Positions 48,952 through 62,529 are shown, counted from the stretch's first letter. The stretch is DNA of 64,000 bases from Neopestalotiopsis rosae (GCA_023078685.1 JALGAS010000003.1:4650001-4714000); one strand, 5' to 3'. Numbers and translations: made by a program. Notes: a model not told the origin generated them from the letters alone.

Positions 48952-51900
48952 GACATGGAATCGTGACCGGAAAGAAACAAGACATTACAGGACAGGATAT
49001 ACTAGACCCACTAGATATATATACCTACTGAAAGAGGAGACAGCATTCGAGGTTGCGCCTCAAGATATTTGGTTGGTTCGTTTGCTTTTGGGTGGCTTGC
49101 CAGGATGCAGCCACGGAGGATTGTAATCGGGATCGAGTTCGATGGCGTTACGGGAGTTGAAAAGGGAAGGGCATAGTAACAGACTGCTTTAAGGAGGCCT
49201 CCCAGATGGAAGGGTCTCTCTCGATCGATGAATATATGGAATTTTGCAGCACTGCTCTGTGTATTCACCGCTTGTGATTCGCGAATGTGTGTGTTTCCTT
49301 GCTTGCTGACGACGACGAAAAGCTGCAAGAGGTAAGACCAATCATGACTGAACATATCGGCTGCCGTGTTCTTACTTCTTATCCCCCCCTGCCTTGTTTC
49401 ATGTTCTGCCGGCCACGCGGTTGGGAAGCCAAGTTATCAGATAAGAATGATGCTGCCAAAACGGCCTTTTCACCTTGGGTTTTCTCTCTCTCCCGATCTT
49501 TCCGGGAATGCTCAAACCTTTTTTAGTCTTTCTTGTCTCGTCCAATTGACTCTTTTTTTTTTCGGGCCACAGCCGCAATGCCATCTCGGCAATCAACCAA
49601 GCGTCCAAGCTTCTTGGCTTCCAAGACTGGGGCCCAGGAACCTTTTTTCCTACCTTCCCTGGAATCTTGGGTGTAGGCCGCAATCTGGCGTACGAGCCTT
49701 TCTCGTTTGCCTAATTTGGAAATTGAGCAAGACTCATCGCATACCGCTCTGCTTCTCTAGAGCCGCTTTATTCCATCTAGAACTTGTAAAGCTGGCTGGT
49801 GGGCTGTTCAACAAAGTGATCGACAAGCAAGTGTCAGAACGAAACACCCTTAGCTGGCCCATGATAGTCAACGCCGTTGTAAGAATGGTTGATTAGGTTA
49901 TCACCTATCTTTTGTTGCAGCAAAAAGCCAAGCCGCCGTTAAACGTCATAATTGGGGGGATGCTCCATCTCTCGATTACAGTATCAGATCTGAAGCATGT
50001 TCTCTGCACCAACTCTATGTATTACTGACGACGCTTCATGCAAGTGCTGATCCACAAGGCCAACAGAAAGTCTGGATTGATGAAGCCTAGAATACGATAT
50101 ACGGTCTATAGAGTTACTCCACTGGAAAGGCTGTGCGTGTGAATTTTAGTCCACCTGCTGGTCTGTGATTGTTTGCGGATTGGTAATCATATCAAGGCCC
50201 TTGGTGAGCTGAACATGATATCTTCCCAAGACGGCACTCGGTTTTCTCAAATGCTTGGAATGGCCTCATTCCCCACGATTTGACAACTTGGTTTTCTATT
50301 CACAACCGGCAGATGAACAATCCTTGTTGACATTTTGGACCGGAACTCGGAAACGAGAATTTAGCCTCTTGAGTCTTGGATCTAAGCCTCACCCAATACC
50401 CCAGGTAGTAGGGTCGTGGTGCTAAGATCAACCATAAAACCTTACTTTTAAACCCCTTGGCGCGAAGGAGAAAAAATGGGGGTTTTCTAGACCTCATTTG
50501 CCGAATTTGGTTCTACGACTAATACTCTACCGAGCGTTTAGAGCTAATCTGCGGGCGAAGCTACGCTCTGATGGGTATGATGTTTCCAGAAATCGAGAAT
50601 CGTTTCTCCAGGCTTTGATTGAGAAAATAAAAACAAAATCCCTACCCGACCACTCGGAGTCGGTGGAATACAAACGTTTTTCTGCTCAGCCTGCCTTGGG
50701 GGCCTTGGCTACTACTTGTCCTAACCCCGCTGACGCCAAGCACCCAGACGACGTTTTTTTCCCCAAGAGTTTGGACCTCGAGTGCTTGCTGACACATTGT
50801 AGGATGTACCTACCCTTGGCCATATCATGATCGGGGGCCATTGCTGTTTCTTTTTAGTTCAACGCATCTGATCTAGCTTCACGTTCGTAATCCAAGACTT
50901 CCCTCAGTGCTTGCATACGAACCTTTTTGGTTGGGGGTCTATGCGGCAGCCCAGATCATCTATCATCTACGGCGCCAATCTCCAAATTCTACAGTACTCT
51001 CGTTGAACTAGGAACCGGAAGGCAAGGGGTCCGTTCTAGATACCTTAGTTCTTTCTCCCCCGTTTAGGCGACTTATTGATATTTCTGTGGCACGAGTGCA
51101 AAGCCCAATCACGACGGCGCCAAGATCCGTCTCGACCCTAGCGAGATGCGTCTTGTGCGTGTGTGTAAGTACTGTTGTAGTTTTTATGAAGCCCGAATAG
51201 AAAAAAATGATGTGCAATGGCATGTACCACTGTATGATAATCAGCTCTTCCTGCAAGCCATGCATATGTATTGTGTGTGGTAAGGTGCGTGTGCATCTGT
51301 TCGCGCAGCTTGGCGCTCGCCAACAAGCAGCAGGCGTCGTCACCCTTATCGTGGCTGTGTAAAAATAAAAAAGAGAAGTCGTACCTGTTAAGCCCTGGAG
51401 TAGGCTTTTTTTTAATTGGGCTGAGAGACAAGAGGCACAACAGAGAGGCACAACGAGATCACCTTGCAGATTCCCACCATTATTGAAGGTCGCTACCGGC
51501 TCCTTGGCACGCACGCAGCCTGCAGCAGCCCGTTTTTGCATTTGGACCTTAGCCTTATTGCACTGGACTGCTACTTGACAGTTAGCGGTACGTGCGCCCC
51601 CTTGTGCCTTGACTTGAACCCCCCCGGACACCGAATTAACGATGGGACGCCCCAAGCCAATCGCTGAATGATATTCTCATCAATTGTCAGCAAATATCTT
51701 AGTCCTGCCAAGCAAAAAACAGAAGCCCTTCGGACGCCCCCAGAATACCAAGACCCAGCTAGCATGGAGAGGGAATACTTGGGGGGTCGAACACGGGCTG
51801 CTGCTACCGAGTGCCCTGGGAGTGTCAATCTTGTGTGCCCGTCTTGTCTCGACCCGCCGCTGGCGTCATTCCTCGATACATTGGAACATATCCGTTTTGG

Positions 51901-52693
51901 GTCATGTAAATCCGTTACAGAGCGAAGATGGTGGTTGCAAGGGGGAAATATGATAAAGGGGAGCTGAGATCCGGGGCTGAACAGACTGGACAATATTTCT
52001 CACTCCTACAGAAACGCCCTCTCGGAATATTTATTCTCTCATTATACCTGATGCATAATTTCTAATTGTGACATACATGGTTAGAGAAAAATAAGAACAA
52101 GATCCCGTCGTCAACTAATAGAAAGCATTACCTGCCCATCTTTCTAGACTCGTGGCTGCCACGCTTTTATCTCACAAAGACATCGCTTCCATAAATAAGC
52201 ACTAGGATACGCAACTGGGTCCTTCTCTCTGCGATATTCGATATACGACAAACGGTCGAGGTCAAGGGCTGTGCTGTGCTATTGCTATCTCATCCGCCTT
52301 CTTAAGCTTGCATTGTGCGGGTTAGTGAGCATCCAGTTCTGAACCCGTTGTCTTTCATCCCCCATCCCGCTTTGCCCGTTTCCCTTACACGCGCCAGGCC
52401 GTGTTGCTCGACGAGTTTGAATAGCGCATTGTGCTACTTGTCTGTCCGTCACCTTGCATTCCTCTTTCGGGCAAGATCTCAAACACACAGGCACGACCAA
52501 CCAACATCTGCCGTCAAGGCTGGAAGCTAATTCTTGGTGTCGCAGAAGGGTGGTTTCTTTGTTTTCCTGATACATAACCTGCCCCGAATCCTGAGGGGGA
52601 AAACACCTGAGACTTTTTTTTTTATTTCTTATTTGGTATTCATTTCCATCACATCAATCTGTGGCATACAGAGAGGCGGGAATTCATTCGAAT
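48952..52693. other. 3.7-kb stretch without recognised genes
   Basis: This spans the 3' flank of the kinase and the upstream region of the DOMON gene. A 110-codon frame at 50498-50830 is protein-like but unrecognised, and I do not call it. Repetitive T-runs and CA-rich bits occur. Nothing resembling a tRNA or known element was found. Confidence 0.4.
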
Positions 52694-54332
52694 ATGCGCT
52701 CCTCATTCACCACCGCGGCCTTGTGTAAGTTGTTCCTGTCACGGCGCCTCCATTTCTCGAGTCTTGACCAGGGGCAAACACTCTTGCTTCTGCTAGGGAA
52801 TATCCAGCTAATTCAGTTCTCCTACAGCCGCTCTCACATTTGCCGGGCTTGGCTCAGCAGATATCCAGCAAAAATGCTCGACCACCGACGTCTGCTTCAG
52901 TGTGGCCGTGTCCGAGGCCGCCGCCTCGTCAGGTAGCGGGAATCTCTACTTCCAGATCCAGGGCCCGACATCCTACTCGTGGCTGGCTATGGGCACCGGC
53001 TCGCGCATGTCCGGGTCCAACATGTTCATCGTCTACACGGACGGCAGCGGCAACGTGACGGTGTCGCCGCGCCTGGGTACCAACCACGTCATGCCCACCG
53101 AGGACACGTCGTCGACGGCCGCGCAGCTCACCCTGCTGGCCGGCTCGGGCGTCGACGGCGACACCATGCGCGCCAATGTCCTGTGCACAAACTGCAACAG
53201 CTGGGACGGCGGTTCTCTGAGCTTGGGTAGCACCAGCGCTTCCTTTATCTCCGCCTGGAAGAGCGGTTCCGCCCTCGATACTACGGATAAAGGTGCCAGC
53301 ATCTCCCAGCATGACAATACGGATGGATGGACCGTCAACCTGCAGTCCGCGACCGTCTCTACTGACTCGAACCCATTTGTGTCTGCCAGTAGCAGTGGCA
53401 GCGATAGTTCGTCCTCTGGTGGCAGCAGCAGCGACTCTGGCAGCAACTCTGGCAGCAGTGGTTCAAACACGGGCTCTGGCACATCTAGCAGTGGTATCAG
53501 TGGTAGCGCTGGTCCCAGCCGGGAATCGACTAACATGCTGATAACTGCACATGGTGCGATCATGGCCATTACCTTTATCGCCATGTATCCTCTTGGCTCT
53601 ATCCTGATGCCACTCTTGGGCAAATGGGTCATTCATGCTGCTTGGTATGTTTAATTCGCTTTTTCTTCAACGGGAACAAGTTACTACCATGGTAGTGTTT
53701 CGGCAACTAATTGCATAGAATCATACTGACATTGATCCAATAGGCAAATGGTCAGCTTCATCCTAATGTGGATTGGGTTCGGCCTTGGTGTCGTGTCGGC
53801 TCAGCGTACCAATATTGTAAGTGATTACGACACAACTCCTCCAAGATTATGCCACAACTATACTTCAGCGAGAAGAAATCCAAAGGCTGACTCAAGCAAT
53901 TGGTGAAAACAGAACTTCTCTGCGACACACACCATGTTCGGCACCGCTATTGTTGTCCTCATGGTGATCCAGCCCGTGCTTGGCTTCATCCACCACCGCC
54001 AATACCTCAAGACGTCACAGCGCGGCCCCATCTCTGCAGCCCATCGTGGCTACGGCCTCGCTCTCGTAGCCATGGGAATCATTAACGGCGGTCTAGGCTT
54101 GGCGCTGGCTAGTGCTCCGCGCGGTGCAATTATCGCGTATGCCGTGGTCGCCGCCGTTGTCACCATCGGCTACCTGTTGGTCAAGCTCATCGTCACCTCC
54201 AGGGCTCGTAGAGGCGGTGGCGCCGCTTTGCGTCGTGGTTCTTCCTCTCGGACTGGAGAGAAGATGGCTGGTGGTCGGCGCGACATGTACAACCAGACCC
54301 ACGGCGAGGAGATTGAAATGCCAAGGAGGTAA
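52694..54332 (+). CDS. DOMON-cytochrome b561 domain redox protein
   Basis: Secreted-side DOMON haem domain fused to a cytochrome b561 membrane core, a layout known in fungi for transmembrane electron transfer to extracellular acceptors such as ferric iron or oxidases. Exons are 52694-52724, 52828-53644, 53744-53816 and 53913-54332, giving 446 residues. A signal peptide spans the first intron (MRSSFTTAAL joined to SALTFAGLGSA). The DOMON part runs from about 22 to 190 and includes FQIQGPTSYSWLAMGTGSRM, whose Met is a likely haem ligand. A Ser/Gly linker of about 45 residues follows. The b561 part has His residues in its helices (ITAHGAIM; KWVIHAAW; SATHTMFG; AAHRGYG), fitting two haems. The cytoplasmic tail is basic. 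The introns are 96-103 nt with GT-AG ends. Confidence 0.9.
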
Positions 54333-55297
54333 TTTCTTGATTCTTGGTTTGATAGCAAGAAACAGTTGGAAATGGGAGTAACTGGGAAACCTAGAGTCTT
54401 CTGTCCGCTTTTGAGGGAAAGAGGAAAGCAAAGCAAGGATTGTTCTGATTAGAGATGTTGCTGTTGGGGTTCTGTGGAGTTCCAGGAGAAACCCAATGCC
54501 CATGGAAGAAGGCTCTACGACGGAAACGAGAAGATGAAAATGAAACTCGTATGACTTGTTTAGTATTGTATGAATATAAAATATACCTAACAACTGCATT
54601 TCTTGAACAAACTGTCTGTGAGACCGAGTGTATATAGTGTGGACCGGTGCCCCAATCTCCACTTAGTCACGACTTGAGGACTGTTATGTATGTGAATTCT
54701 GACTGCAGGCTGTTACTGACCCTCCTCCACCGCTATAAGAAGGACATGCTATCGCCCTCCCCATGCTAATTCTTTACAGCAAAGGTCAAGGTGGTCACAT
54801 GGGCATCGTTGACTTCTGGCCGAGCACGGAATTTTTAATAACGCCGGAAATGGGATATCGAGAAAGTGGGATGCTGTCCAACTGCCTTGGGCTATGTGTT
54901 CAGCGGTCGGTGGGCATTCCAACATCAACTCCTCGTGTCCGACGACCAATAGGTGATTCCGATTAAGTCGGATCTCCAATCTGGTAATTTAGGTTATTTG
55001 TTTTCTCTTATTCTATTTCCCCCCCTCCTGATAGGAAAAAACCGAATTTTGTTTTCCAAAATACAACGTGCTTCATAAATGTTTTTTTTTAATGATATAT
55101 ATTTCTCTTCTAAATTAGTACACAGAAATTACGTTTAGCTGCTATGTCTACAATTCTGCGTAGTAAGTGTATATATTGAAAGCTGCATCAGGTTGGATAT
55201 AAGTCTTATGTCATGTCATCTTTCCCTCGTGAGGTTCTGTGAAGTCCTCCGTCGTAATGCCTCTAGATCACATAACGAAACATGACCTATTGCAAAG
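54333..55297. other. Intergenic between convergent genes, AT-rich
   Basis: 3' flanks of the DOMON and MFS genes. It is AT-rich around 54980-55200 with a T-run near 55083. No coding sequence is recognised. Confidence 0.5.
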
Positions 55298-57074
55298 TTA
55301 GTCTCTATTCACAGTGGGTGTGCGTCCGCTCATATAACTCACATTATCCTTGTCCGTGACATCCTCAAAGCCCTGAAGCTCGCTCTCGCGCGTCATCTCG
55401 GCCAGCTCCGCGGCAGACTTGTCGGCGATGCAGCGGTCGCGGCGCTTATTCTCGCGCACGTAGAGGAAGCGCAGGGCCTGGTTGAGCACCAGGTTGAGAA
55501 CAAAGCCCGCGAGCATGGCGGCGATGCCGCCGTGGTAGGCGGGCGCCTGGGTCGACTTGAAGAACTGCGGGCCCGCGATCTGCCCTACGCAGTAGCAGAC
55601 AAAGACCCAGCCCGACGCCATGGAGCGCTTGGTCGTGCCGGCAATGTTGGTCGACAGCAGGCCCAGGATCACCATGAAGCCTACCGGGTACGAGCCCAGG
55701 AGCCAGAGGCCGACCAGGCGGCCCCACTTGTTGTCGGTGGCGAGCTGGTTGATTAGACAGGTGCCGATGATCTGCGTTCATTAGTCTGGGTCAGTCATGT
55801 TTGGGTTTTATCTTGGTTTTGCCGCGATCACGAGTGACACAATGGTACTTACGGGGGGTATCATGGCCAGAGAAGCAATGTGCAGACGCGAATTGGGTAT
55901 CTTGGAGGTGAGATAACCGCAGCCAAGCTGGGCGACTAGCTGGACAGTGGATAGGGGCAGGTTCATCAGCGTGGTCTCAATGGGCCCAAAGCCGAGGCCG
56001 GAAATGATGAGGGAGCCAAAGGACAGGCCGCCGGAGGCCAGGGCGTTGACAAAGGAGATGAGCCCGAGAATGACAATCTTGGGGTCCAGACAGGCCTCGA
56101 CGACCTGCGCGCGGACGAAGCGCCGGCTCTTGGTGCCCGTCTTGTTCTCGACGACGCGCTGGACCGCGGCCACCTTTTCGTCCTCGCTCAGCCACTTGAC
56201 GCGCGCGGGCCCGTCGGGCACGCAGAGGGTGAAGACGACGCCCCAGACGATGGTGACGGCGCCGAGGATGAGGTAGATGTACCGCCACGGGTGCAGGTGG
56301 CCGGTGATGTGCCCGATGCCGTAGGCCACCAGGACGCCCACGAAGCTGCCGACGCCGAGGAAGGAGATCCAGAGGGCCGAGCGACTCGCCTGCTCCTGCC
56401 GCGTCCACCAGATGCCGGTGACGGCGACGAAGCCGGGAGAGATGGTCGCCTCGGTCATGCCCAGGATGAAGCGCGCCGTCGCGAGTCCGGCAAACGAGGA
56501 GCAGGCCGCCGTGGACATGAGGACGATGCCCCAGAGGATGATGTTGACGCCCATGAACTTTGCCACGGGGAAGCGCTGGAGGATGGCGATTCCTGGGTAT
56601 TCTGCCAGCAAATAACCAAAGTCTTTGATGCAAAATCATGTTAGCGCATCTTGATCTATTTGGTGCGTGTGGAGAGGTTGAATGGCCTTGTTGCTTTGGC
56701 GCATCGCTGAAATGGAAACGCAATAAATGAGATCCCCCATATTTCGAGTACTTACAAAAAATGGACGAGACCCAGGAGTAGTTCTGGCCGACAAGCCCGT
56801 TATCGCTAATGATTCCGTACACGGAGCTGTATCCCAGAGACGTCTTGTCGATGAACTGAAGCGCATAAGTGACACACAGGAAAGGCAGAATGTATCTGTC
56901 AATCTTCTGCCGGACCTTTCTGGACATTTCGGCATCGACAGCGCCGGCGGCCAGAGCCTTGACGGCGAGATCTCCGGTCTCATCTTTGATGTCGACCTTG
57001 GCGAGGTCGACATCTTGTTCGGGCGCCGTGGCCGGACGGATGCCGTCCTCGGTTGCCTGCTTCTCGGTATTCAT
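55298..57074 (-). CDS. MFS permease, Dal5-like (anion:cation symporter) family
   Basis: Plasma-membrane transporter of the fungal Dal5/allantoate-type MFS group, which imports organic anions, vitamins, ureides or dipeptides. Exons are 57074-56756, 56622-55853 and 55771-55298, giving 520 residues. The introns are 133 nt (GTAAGT...AAAG) and 81 nt (GTAAGT...GCAG). The N-terminal cytoplasmic part leads to RKIDRYILPFLCVTYALQFIDK (in the gene as KIDRYILPFL and YALQFIDKTSLGYSS), a family signature. Further marks are GYLLAEYPGIAILQRFP, RFILGMTEATISPGF, TGIWWTRQEQASRSALW and GPQFFKSTQAPAYHGG. About twelve hydrophobic helices are present and the tail is polar. It is divergent from an M20 amidohydrolase, so the substrate could be an amide or peptide-like compound that enzyme cleaves. 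Confidence 0.9.
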
Positions 57075-57768
57075 GACGGTCAGTTTTCTTTCTCCAGCCG
57101 GAGGCCGTATGAACCAATGTTGACTCGGCGATCACAAAACAGTGCAAAGCTTCCTCGAAAGAGGCCCAGAAACACCTCGCAGCTGCGGGCAAGGCTCAAG
57201 TTCTTATCCAAATATCTTTATCACAATCAACCTACAAACTAACCCAAACGCAATACAATTGCGACCGGACCGCTGCCGATCAATCTCCACCCGCTGATAG
57301 TCGGCCGACTCCGGTGCCCCATCCACCTTATAACCGTGCAAGCCATGATTGGTTCGACGGCGCCAAGGACAGTCAATAGGTATTAGCCTCGAACTCTGTC
57401 GCGGGGGTTTGACCCAACCATATGGCTCCGCGGCTCGCTTCTTGCCGGGGGCAAAGCTCGCTAAAAGACGAGCTTCGGGACAAGACGAACCGCGAGACTA
57501 CGCTGTAACGTACATAACAGGAAGCGGCTTGCCGTCAAACAGCACAAGCCGGCCTGGACTTTGAACAGGCCTCTTTTCTCGGGTTCTCATATCGGAACGC
57601 GCGTCTCAGTCCGGGTAGTTATCTTCTACAATATCTTGGCCAATTCTCAAATAGTCTCTTTTCTAGTCATTTGCGAGAGGTTGTCCCAGATTGATAGATA
57701 CGGGCATAGAGATAGCTTCCCCGAAAGGTCTCACAAGCCCCTCCTCACCAACCACACACTCGCCAGCC
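57075..57768. promoter_or_regulatory. Bidirectional promoter region between MFS permease and M20 amidohydrolase, with GATA-type sites
   Basis: A 694-bp gap between divergent genes. HGATAR-type sites, as bound by nitrogen regulators such as AreA, are visible: TGATAA (57218-57223, minus), TGATAG (57295-57300), AGATAA (57619-57624, minus), TGATAG (57692-57697) and AGATAG (57710-57715). By base composition alone roughly two would be expected, so the excess is modest. Function is inferred. Confidence 0.5.
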
Positions 57769-59230
57769 ATGTTGTTGCGGGAGGTTGTCGACGACTTTGT
57801 CCTCGTGTCGCTCGGCGACAATGACAGGGACGAAGAGCACAATGTGGACGACGACGATAAACAGCCGCTGTATCTTGACGACATTAGCCACTCTGTCGAC
57901 AAATTGGCCGAGCAGCTGTGGCCGCTGAACAAGACGGTCCACGACAACCCGGAGCTGGGGTTCAAGGAGTTTATTGCCCATGCGGCACTGACCAAATTCT
58001 TCAGACGACAGCCGGGATGGAAGGTCACGCCGTCGGCTTACGGTATGGCCACGGCGTGGGTGGCCGAGTGGGACAGCGGCAAGAAAGGGCCTGTGGTATC
58101 ATACAATGTTGAAATGGGTTAGTCTTCCACTTCATCCCCAGATTAATGTCAGAGAATTTATTGACTGGGGGTTTTAGACTCGCTTGAGGGCATCGGTCAC
58201 GCATGCGGTCACAACCTCATCATGACTGCCTCTGTCGCAGGTGGTCTGGCAACGGCCAAAATGATTGAGAAACATGATCTCGGTGGTAAAGTGGTTGTAT
58301 TTGGAACGCCCGCAGAAGAAGGTATACCTGCCCCGACCCAAGTTTCTACTGCCTTTCATCGATGTTCTGGTTACTCATTGTGTCATAGGCGGCGGAGGCA
58401 AGATCAAGCTGCTAGAGGCTGGAGCCTACAAGGACTACGCCGTGGACTTTAACCTCATCTCGCACCCGGGCATCACCAGAGACAGCGCCCTGATGCGCAC
58501 GTCGGCCTACCACATGTTCAAGGTGGAGTACTTTGGGCGCGAGGCCCACGCCGCGGCCAGCCCCTGGCTCGGCATCAACGCCCTCGACGCCATGGTGACG
58601 GCGTACGCGGCCGTCTCGGTGCTGCGGCAGCAGACCATGCCGGGGGACGTGATCCAGGGCCACATCACCGACGGCGGCTCCCGGCCCAACATCATCCACG
58701 CCTACGCGGCGGGCAACTGGGTCGTGCGCGCCGACACGCAGACGCGGCTCGAGGCGCTCCGGCGGAAGGTCACGGCGTGCTTCGAGGCCGGCGCCACCGC
58801 GACGGGCGCCACGCTCAAGATCACCGAGGGCCAGTCGTACGCCGACCACGTGCCCAACCGCCTGCTGGCTTCGTCGTACGCACGCTGCTTCAACGCGCTG
58901 TCGCCGCCGGGACCGAAAATCCCCGTCGACCAGGACGTGGACGAGGCGCACGGCCGCACCATGGCCAGCACCGACCAAGGGGACGTCTCGTACGCCATGC
59001 CCAGCCTGAGCCCCGGCTTCGCCATCGTCCCCGGCCCGGGAGGCAACGGGCCCCACAACCCCGAGTTCGCCGAGGCCGCGGGCACCCGGGACGCCTTCTG
59101 GCGCGCCCTGCGCGTCGGCAAGGCGCTGGCGGGCACCGCGGTCGCGGTCCTGACGACCGAGGGCCTCTTGGACGCCGTCAGGGACGAGTGGGAGCGGGAT
59201 GTCAAGGTGGCCAAGAGCGCGCGTGTCTAG
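57769..59230 (+). CDS. M20-family amidohydrolase / metallopeptidase (PM20D2-like)
   Basis: Zinc-dependent hydrolase of the M20 amidohydrolase group, cleaving amide or peptide bonds of small N-acyl compounds or dipeptides; exact substrate unknown. Exons are 57769-58117, 58178-58321 and 58389-59230, giving 444 residues. The introns are 60 nt (GTTAGT...TTAG) and 67 nt (GTATAC...ATAG). Key motifs are LWPLNKTVHDNPELGFKEF, then GIGHACGHN (121-129) with metal-binding His/Cys, and GTPAEEGGGGK, where the catalytic and metal-binding Glu pair spans the second junction. The dimerisation-domain segment EYFGREAHAAASPWLGINALD follows, and the C-terminal part has STDQGDVSY and HNPEF. An upstream in-frame ATG at 57691 would add 26 residues; the start at 57769 is favoured by family length. 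GC-rich third positions match the MFS gene. Confidence 0.9.
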
Positions 59231-59236
59231 GGAGAG

Positions 59237-59261
59237 CTCTCTCTCTCTCTCTCTCTCTCTC
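59237..59261. repeat. (CT)n microsatellite
   Basis: About twelve CT units start seven bases after the M20 stop codon, within the likely 3' UTR. Confidence 0.95.
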
Positions 59262-62200
59262 AAAGAAAGAAGAAAAAAGGATTTTTCGGACCTTTTTCAC
59301 CAAACGGGTTAATGTGACATGAATTCCCGTTGAAGCGGTCAAAGAAAGCAACTTCGCTTGAATGATGGGGGCCATGCGGTCTTTCATGCAAGGGCTCGAA
59401 AAGTCAATGGATGGACACGTCTTGTGGGATTTGGTAAAAGCCGTGTATAGTTCTCAAAAAGGTCACGAGGGCCCGGATTGAGTATATGAGATGTTTAGCT
59501 CGTTAGGCATCTACCTAGTCATTTTTTTTTATATCTGGGTTGTCACCTGCATGCAACCCTTCGACACGCGTTGTTAAGATGCTGCCGTGTGCATGTATAG
59601 TGACTATACCAAGTTGGAAATTGTGTTACCGAGGTATATTCTGTATATAGGCGAATTTCGCGGGGGTTGTTTTCACCAAGACAAATATAGCAAACAAGAC
59701 ATGAAAAAAAGTTGTAGTTGAAACCAAAGAGGTCATCCTTTAGGAATCGGGCTACTCATTTGGTGCAAGGATGGCATGTAGTTTGGGTGCCGAGTATAAT
59801 CACATGTCAGGCTCTGGATAGGTACACGTGACGGTCGGTGATTTTTCACCAGCGAGAAAATCGTGATATAGAGAATGGGAAAAAGAGTTTCCAGGGTTGA
59901 TTTTGATTATAGGCAATGATTATAAAACCCCATCACTGGTGGAAATACATGTCTGAGTCATGTTCCGAGGTTCATAAATACAAGAAGAGACAGAAAAAGA
60001 AGGGCGTATTCTTGGCGTTTGTCAGAAAACCTTGAATGCACCAACGAAAAAAGGATTTAGTCTGTACTATACTCACTTTCTGGCGTGGTCGGACCGATTG
60101 GAGACCATCCTGTCGAGCCTGTTGCTTGTCATCCTTTGGGGGAGGATCCCCTAGCAAGCCCAGGTCCCTAACCTTAGGTGGATGACCGCGTCAGGCGCAG
60201 TGTGGATCGCTAGTGGGCCCCCTGCTAAACACATGGATTTACATTTCTGTATGTACGTACGGACGTAGCATTTCATCTTTACCCCGGATTTTTAGAGAAA
60301 GCCCAAGAGACGTCGGTAAAAGGTAGGTGGGAATTTTCAGATAGGCTATGGATGATGATACTCTATAGCTTTCCCGCTGACAAGCGAATGGTACATAAAC
60401 TGGCGATGATGTGGGATGAGAACCGAGTAGAAGGAGATGGCGAGTTGCGGGTCCCTGTCGCTTACTTACTTGCACCTTGCAGAAAGGGCGAGACGGGGAA
60501 AACATACAAATGAAGATGCACGACATTTGCCGGCTTATGGGGCTCTGAGCTGTCATTGCGCAATGACTCGGCAGGGAGCAAGAGAGAGACAGGCATAAGT
60601 TGGGAATCTCCATCGGATCTGCTTTTCATTCGATCTAGACTTCATTAAAGAGACTGCTGCCCCTTGCGGGCAAACGACTATAACCCTGCGTAGATCGGTT
60701 GTCGGCCGAGGCTAAGGTTAGATGATTCCCGATCTTGACTGGACGTCGGGCCTCATCCGAGAGAGGTAAATGAGATACACTCCACCTGGCCAATACCTTG
60801 TGTGTGAATGTCTTTCGTGTGGGATGGTATCACGCAGGAAAAAGTTGTTTTGTAAGTAAGGGTAACAAAAAAAACCAAAACCCTTGCTTGCTGCGCGGGG
60901 CGAGAAACAAAAGCAGAAAGCGGAAAAAAAGAGAAAGAGAGATGATTTTACACACATGAGAATATTGATGCTGCATCACCCGGTTTGCTGACCGCAGCAC
61001 GCCGAGAAAGGACCCTGGGCAAGGTCGTCAGAGGCATTATATGCTGCCACGAGTTCCCGGGCGTACTAGGTCACGGCACGCGAGAAGTGATAAAGTGTGG
61101 CGTAATAGAAACTCATGCGGCCGGTAGTCTCTCACTCTCTCTCTATGTCTGTCGGTATGTCTTTGGGCACTGGTTGGTTGACGAAGGCTTCTGGAACAAA
61201 AAGGAAAAGAACCAAAAAGAAAACAAAAGCCGGGGAAATAAAAAAATAACGTGGCTATTCGCCAGTGGATTGGTTCTGCTATTGGATCTCATCAAAAAGT
61301 CTTCTCCTCCCCCGCGCGCTGTTTAGTGACCTAGCAGTGTAGGTAGTGACTAGCAAAAGGCCGTAGTATGTCATGCCTATAGCTGATAGGAATACCCCAT
61401 CCCCCGATCCATGTCCCGTGCAACTTGCGACGATCCCATGGGCCGGAACGGCCCATTAAGAGGCTTCCACCCTTCGTCAGCTGTCCCCTTCTTAGTCCAG
61501 AGACCCCAGAGTTTTGTCATTTTCCGGGGGTTCGCCAACCAGAGCCCAAGGCTGGAGGGCCAGCAGCGCTAGTGCAGGAACGGTCGCTCCTTAAGCATAT
61601 GGTAATCAGGTTGACCGCCCAATGGGAGGCCGGAGACGGCGGTTCGGATGTAGCCTTTGGGGCCTGCCAATGTCACGGCATCGGTAGGTATCTGATGAAC
61701 ACCTCTACAGGTCAGAGGGAAGAGCCTTGTGTTTTTTCTTCATCGTCCCCATTCCCGATGCTACCCTACAATCCAAAGTCTCTGACTCTCTCTACTAGGG
61801 AAGCGGCTCAATACAGACATTGAGTGGCTGCCCACTCACTCGACTCGCATGGCATGGGAAAAGGAATCAGAGGAACTTGTTTCAACATGGCTCATCCGTC
61901 CGCCGGGTCCTCCCCTCACGCGGCTGCTTGACAGACCGGGGGTGGATTCCCACTTACGGCCGGCCACTTTGGGCCAAAAACTGCGATCAATCACTTTTGG
62001 CTTTCCCTTTCCTCTCTCATGGTCCTAGATGGAAAGAAGAGAAGAGGCTTGCAAGGGGGCCCAAAGGGAAACATGAGCTTGTCCGGCAAGTATGTCGGCC
62101 AAATCACTTGCAACCATGTCGACTCCATGATTGGTGCCCTTTCCTCAAATGATCACAGCTCATTACCCTCCGAGAGATGGAACTTTTCTCCCTCACTCAC

Positions 62201-62424
62201 AACTCCTTTATGCGGTGTGTACTCTTTCTCTCTCATAGTGGCCCAATGCACACAGGTAGGCCCCAAACCCGGTGATTTGGTCAGTCTACAATGACAGACT
62301 TGGCAAGATTCTTCAAGTATAAGAAGCGACGGGTGATCCCATCGAGTATATTAGCCGAAATGCATACAGGCTGGTTTCTGATTCATCACTGTCCTTTCTT
62401 GAGACGAATACTTGCCAATCCTTG

Positions 62425-62430
62425 TATATA
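62425..62430 (+). promoter_or_regulatory. Candidate TATA box of the GH16 gene
   Basis: TATATA lies 100 bases upstream of the ATG at 62530, a distance compatible with a fungal core promoter. Position and sequence are the only support. Confidence 0.35.
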
Positions 62431-62529
62431 TTCTACTTCTATTATATTACGCTTCCTAGAGAAGACGTCAGACTTGCATTTAATTCTTTCTGTCATCATC
62501 GTCGCCGCCATTATTTTCTATCCATATCC

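Larger units (their letters stand above)
59231..62529. other. 3.3-kb stretch without recognised genes; upstream region of the GH16 gene
   Basis: It starts with a CT microsatellite right behind the M20 stop. Many short frames are present, none recognised. A CT-rich patch occurs at 61123-61145. The final part holds the GH16 promoter. Confidence 0.45.

Noticed and set aside
50498..50830. 110-codon open frame in the gap before the DOMON gene
   Set aside because: Protein-like composition but no domain, no neighbouring exons and no clear start context.
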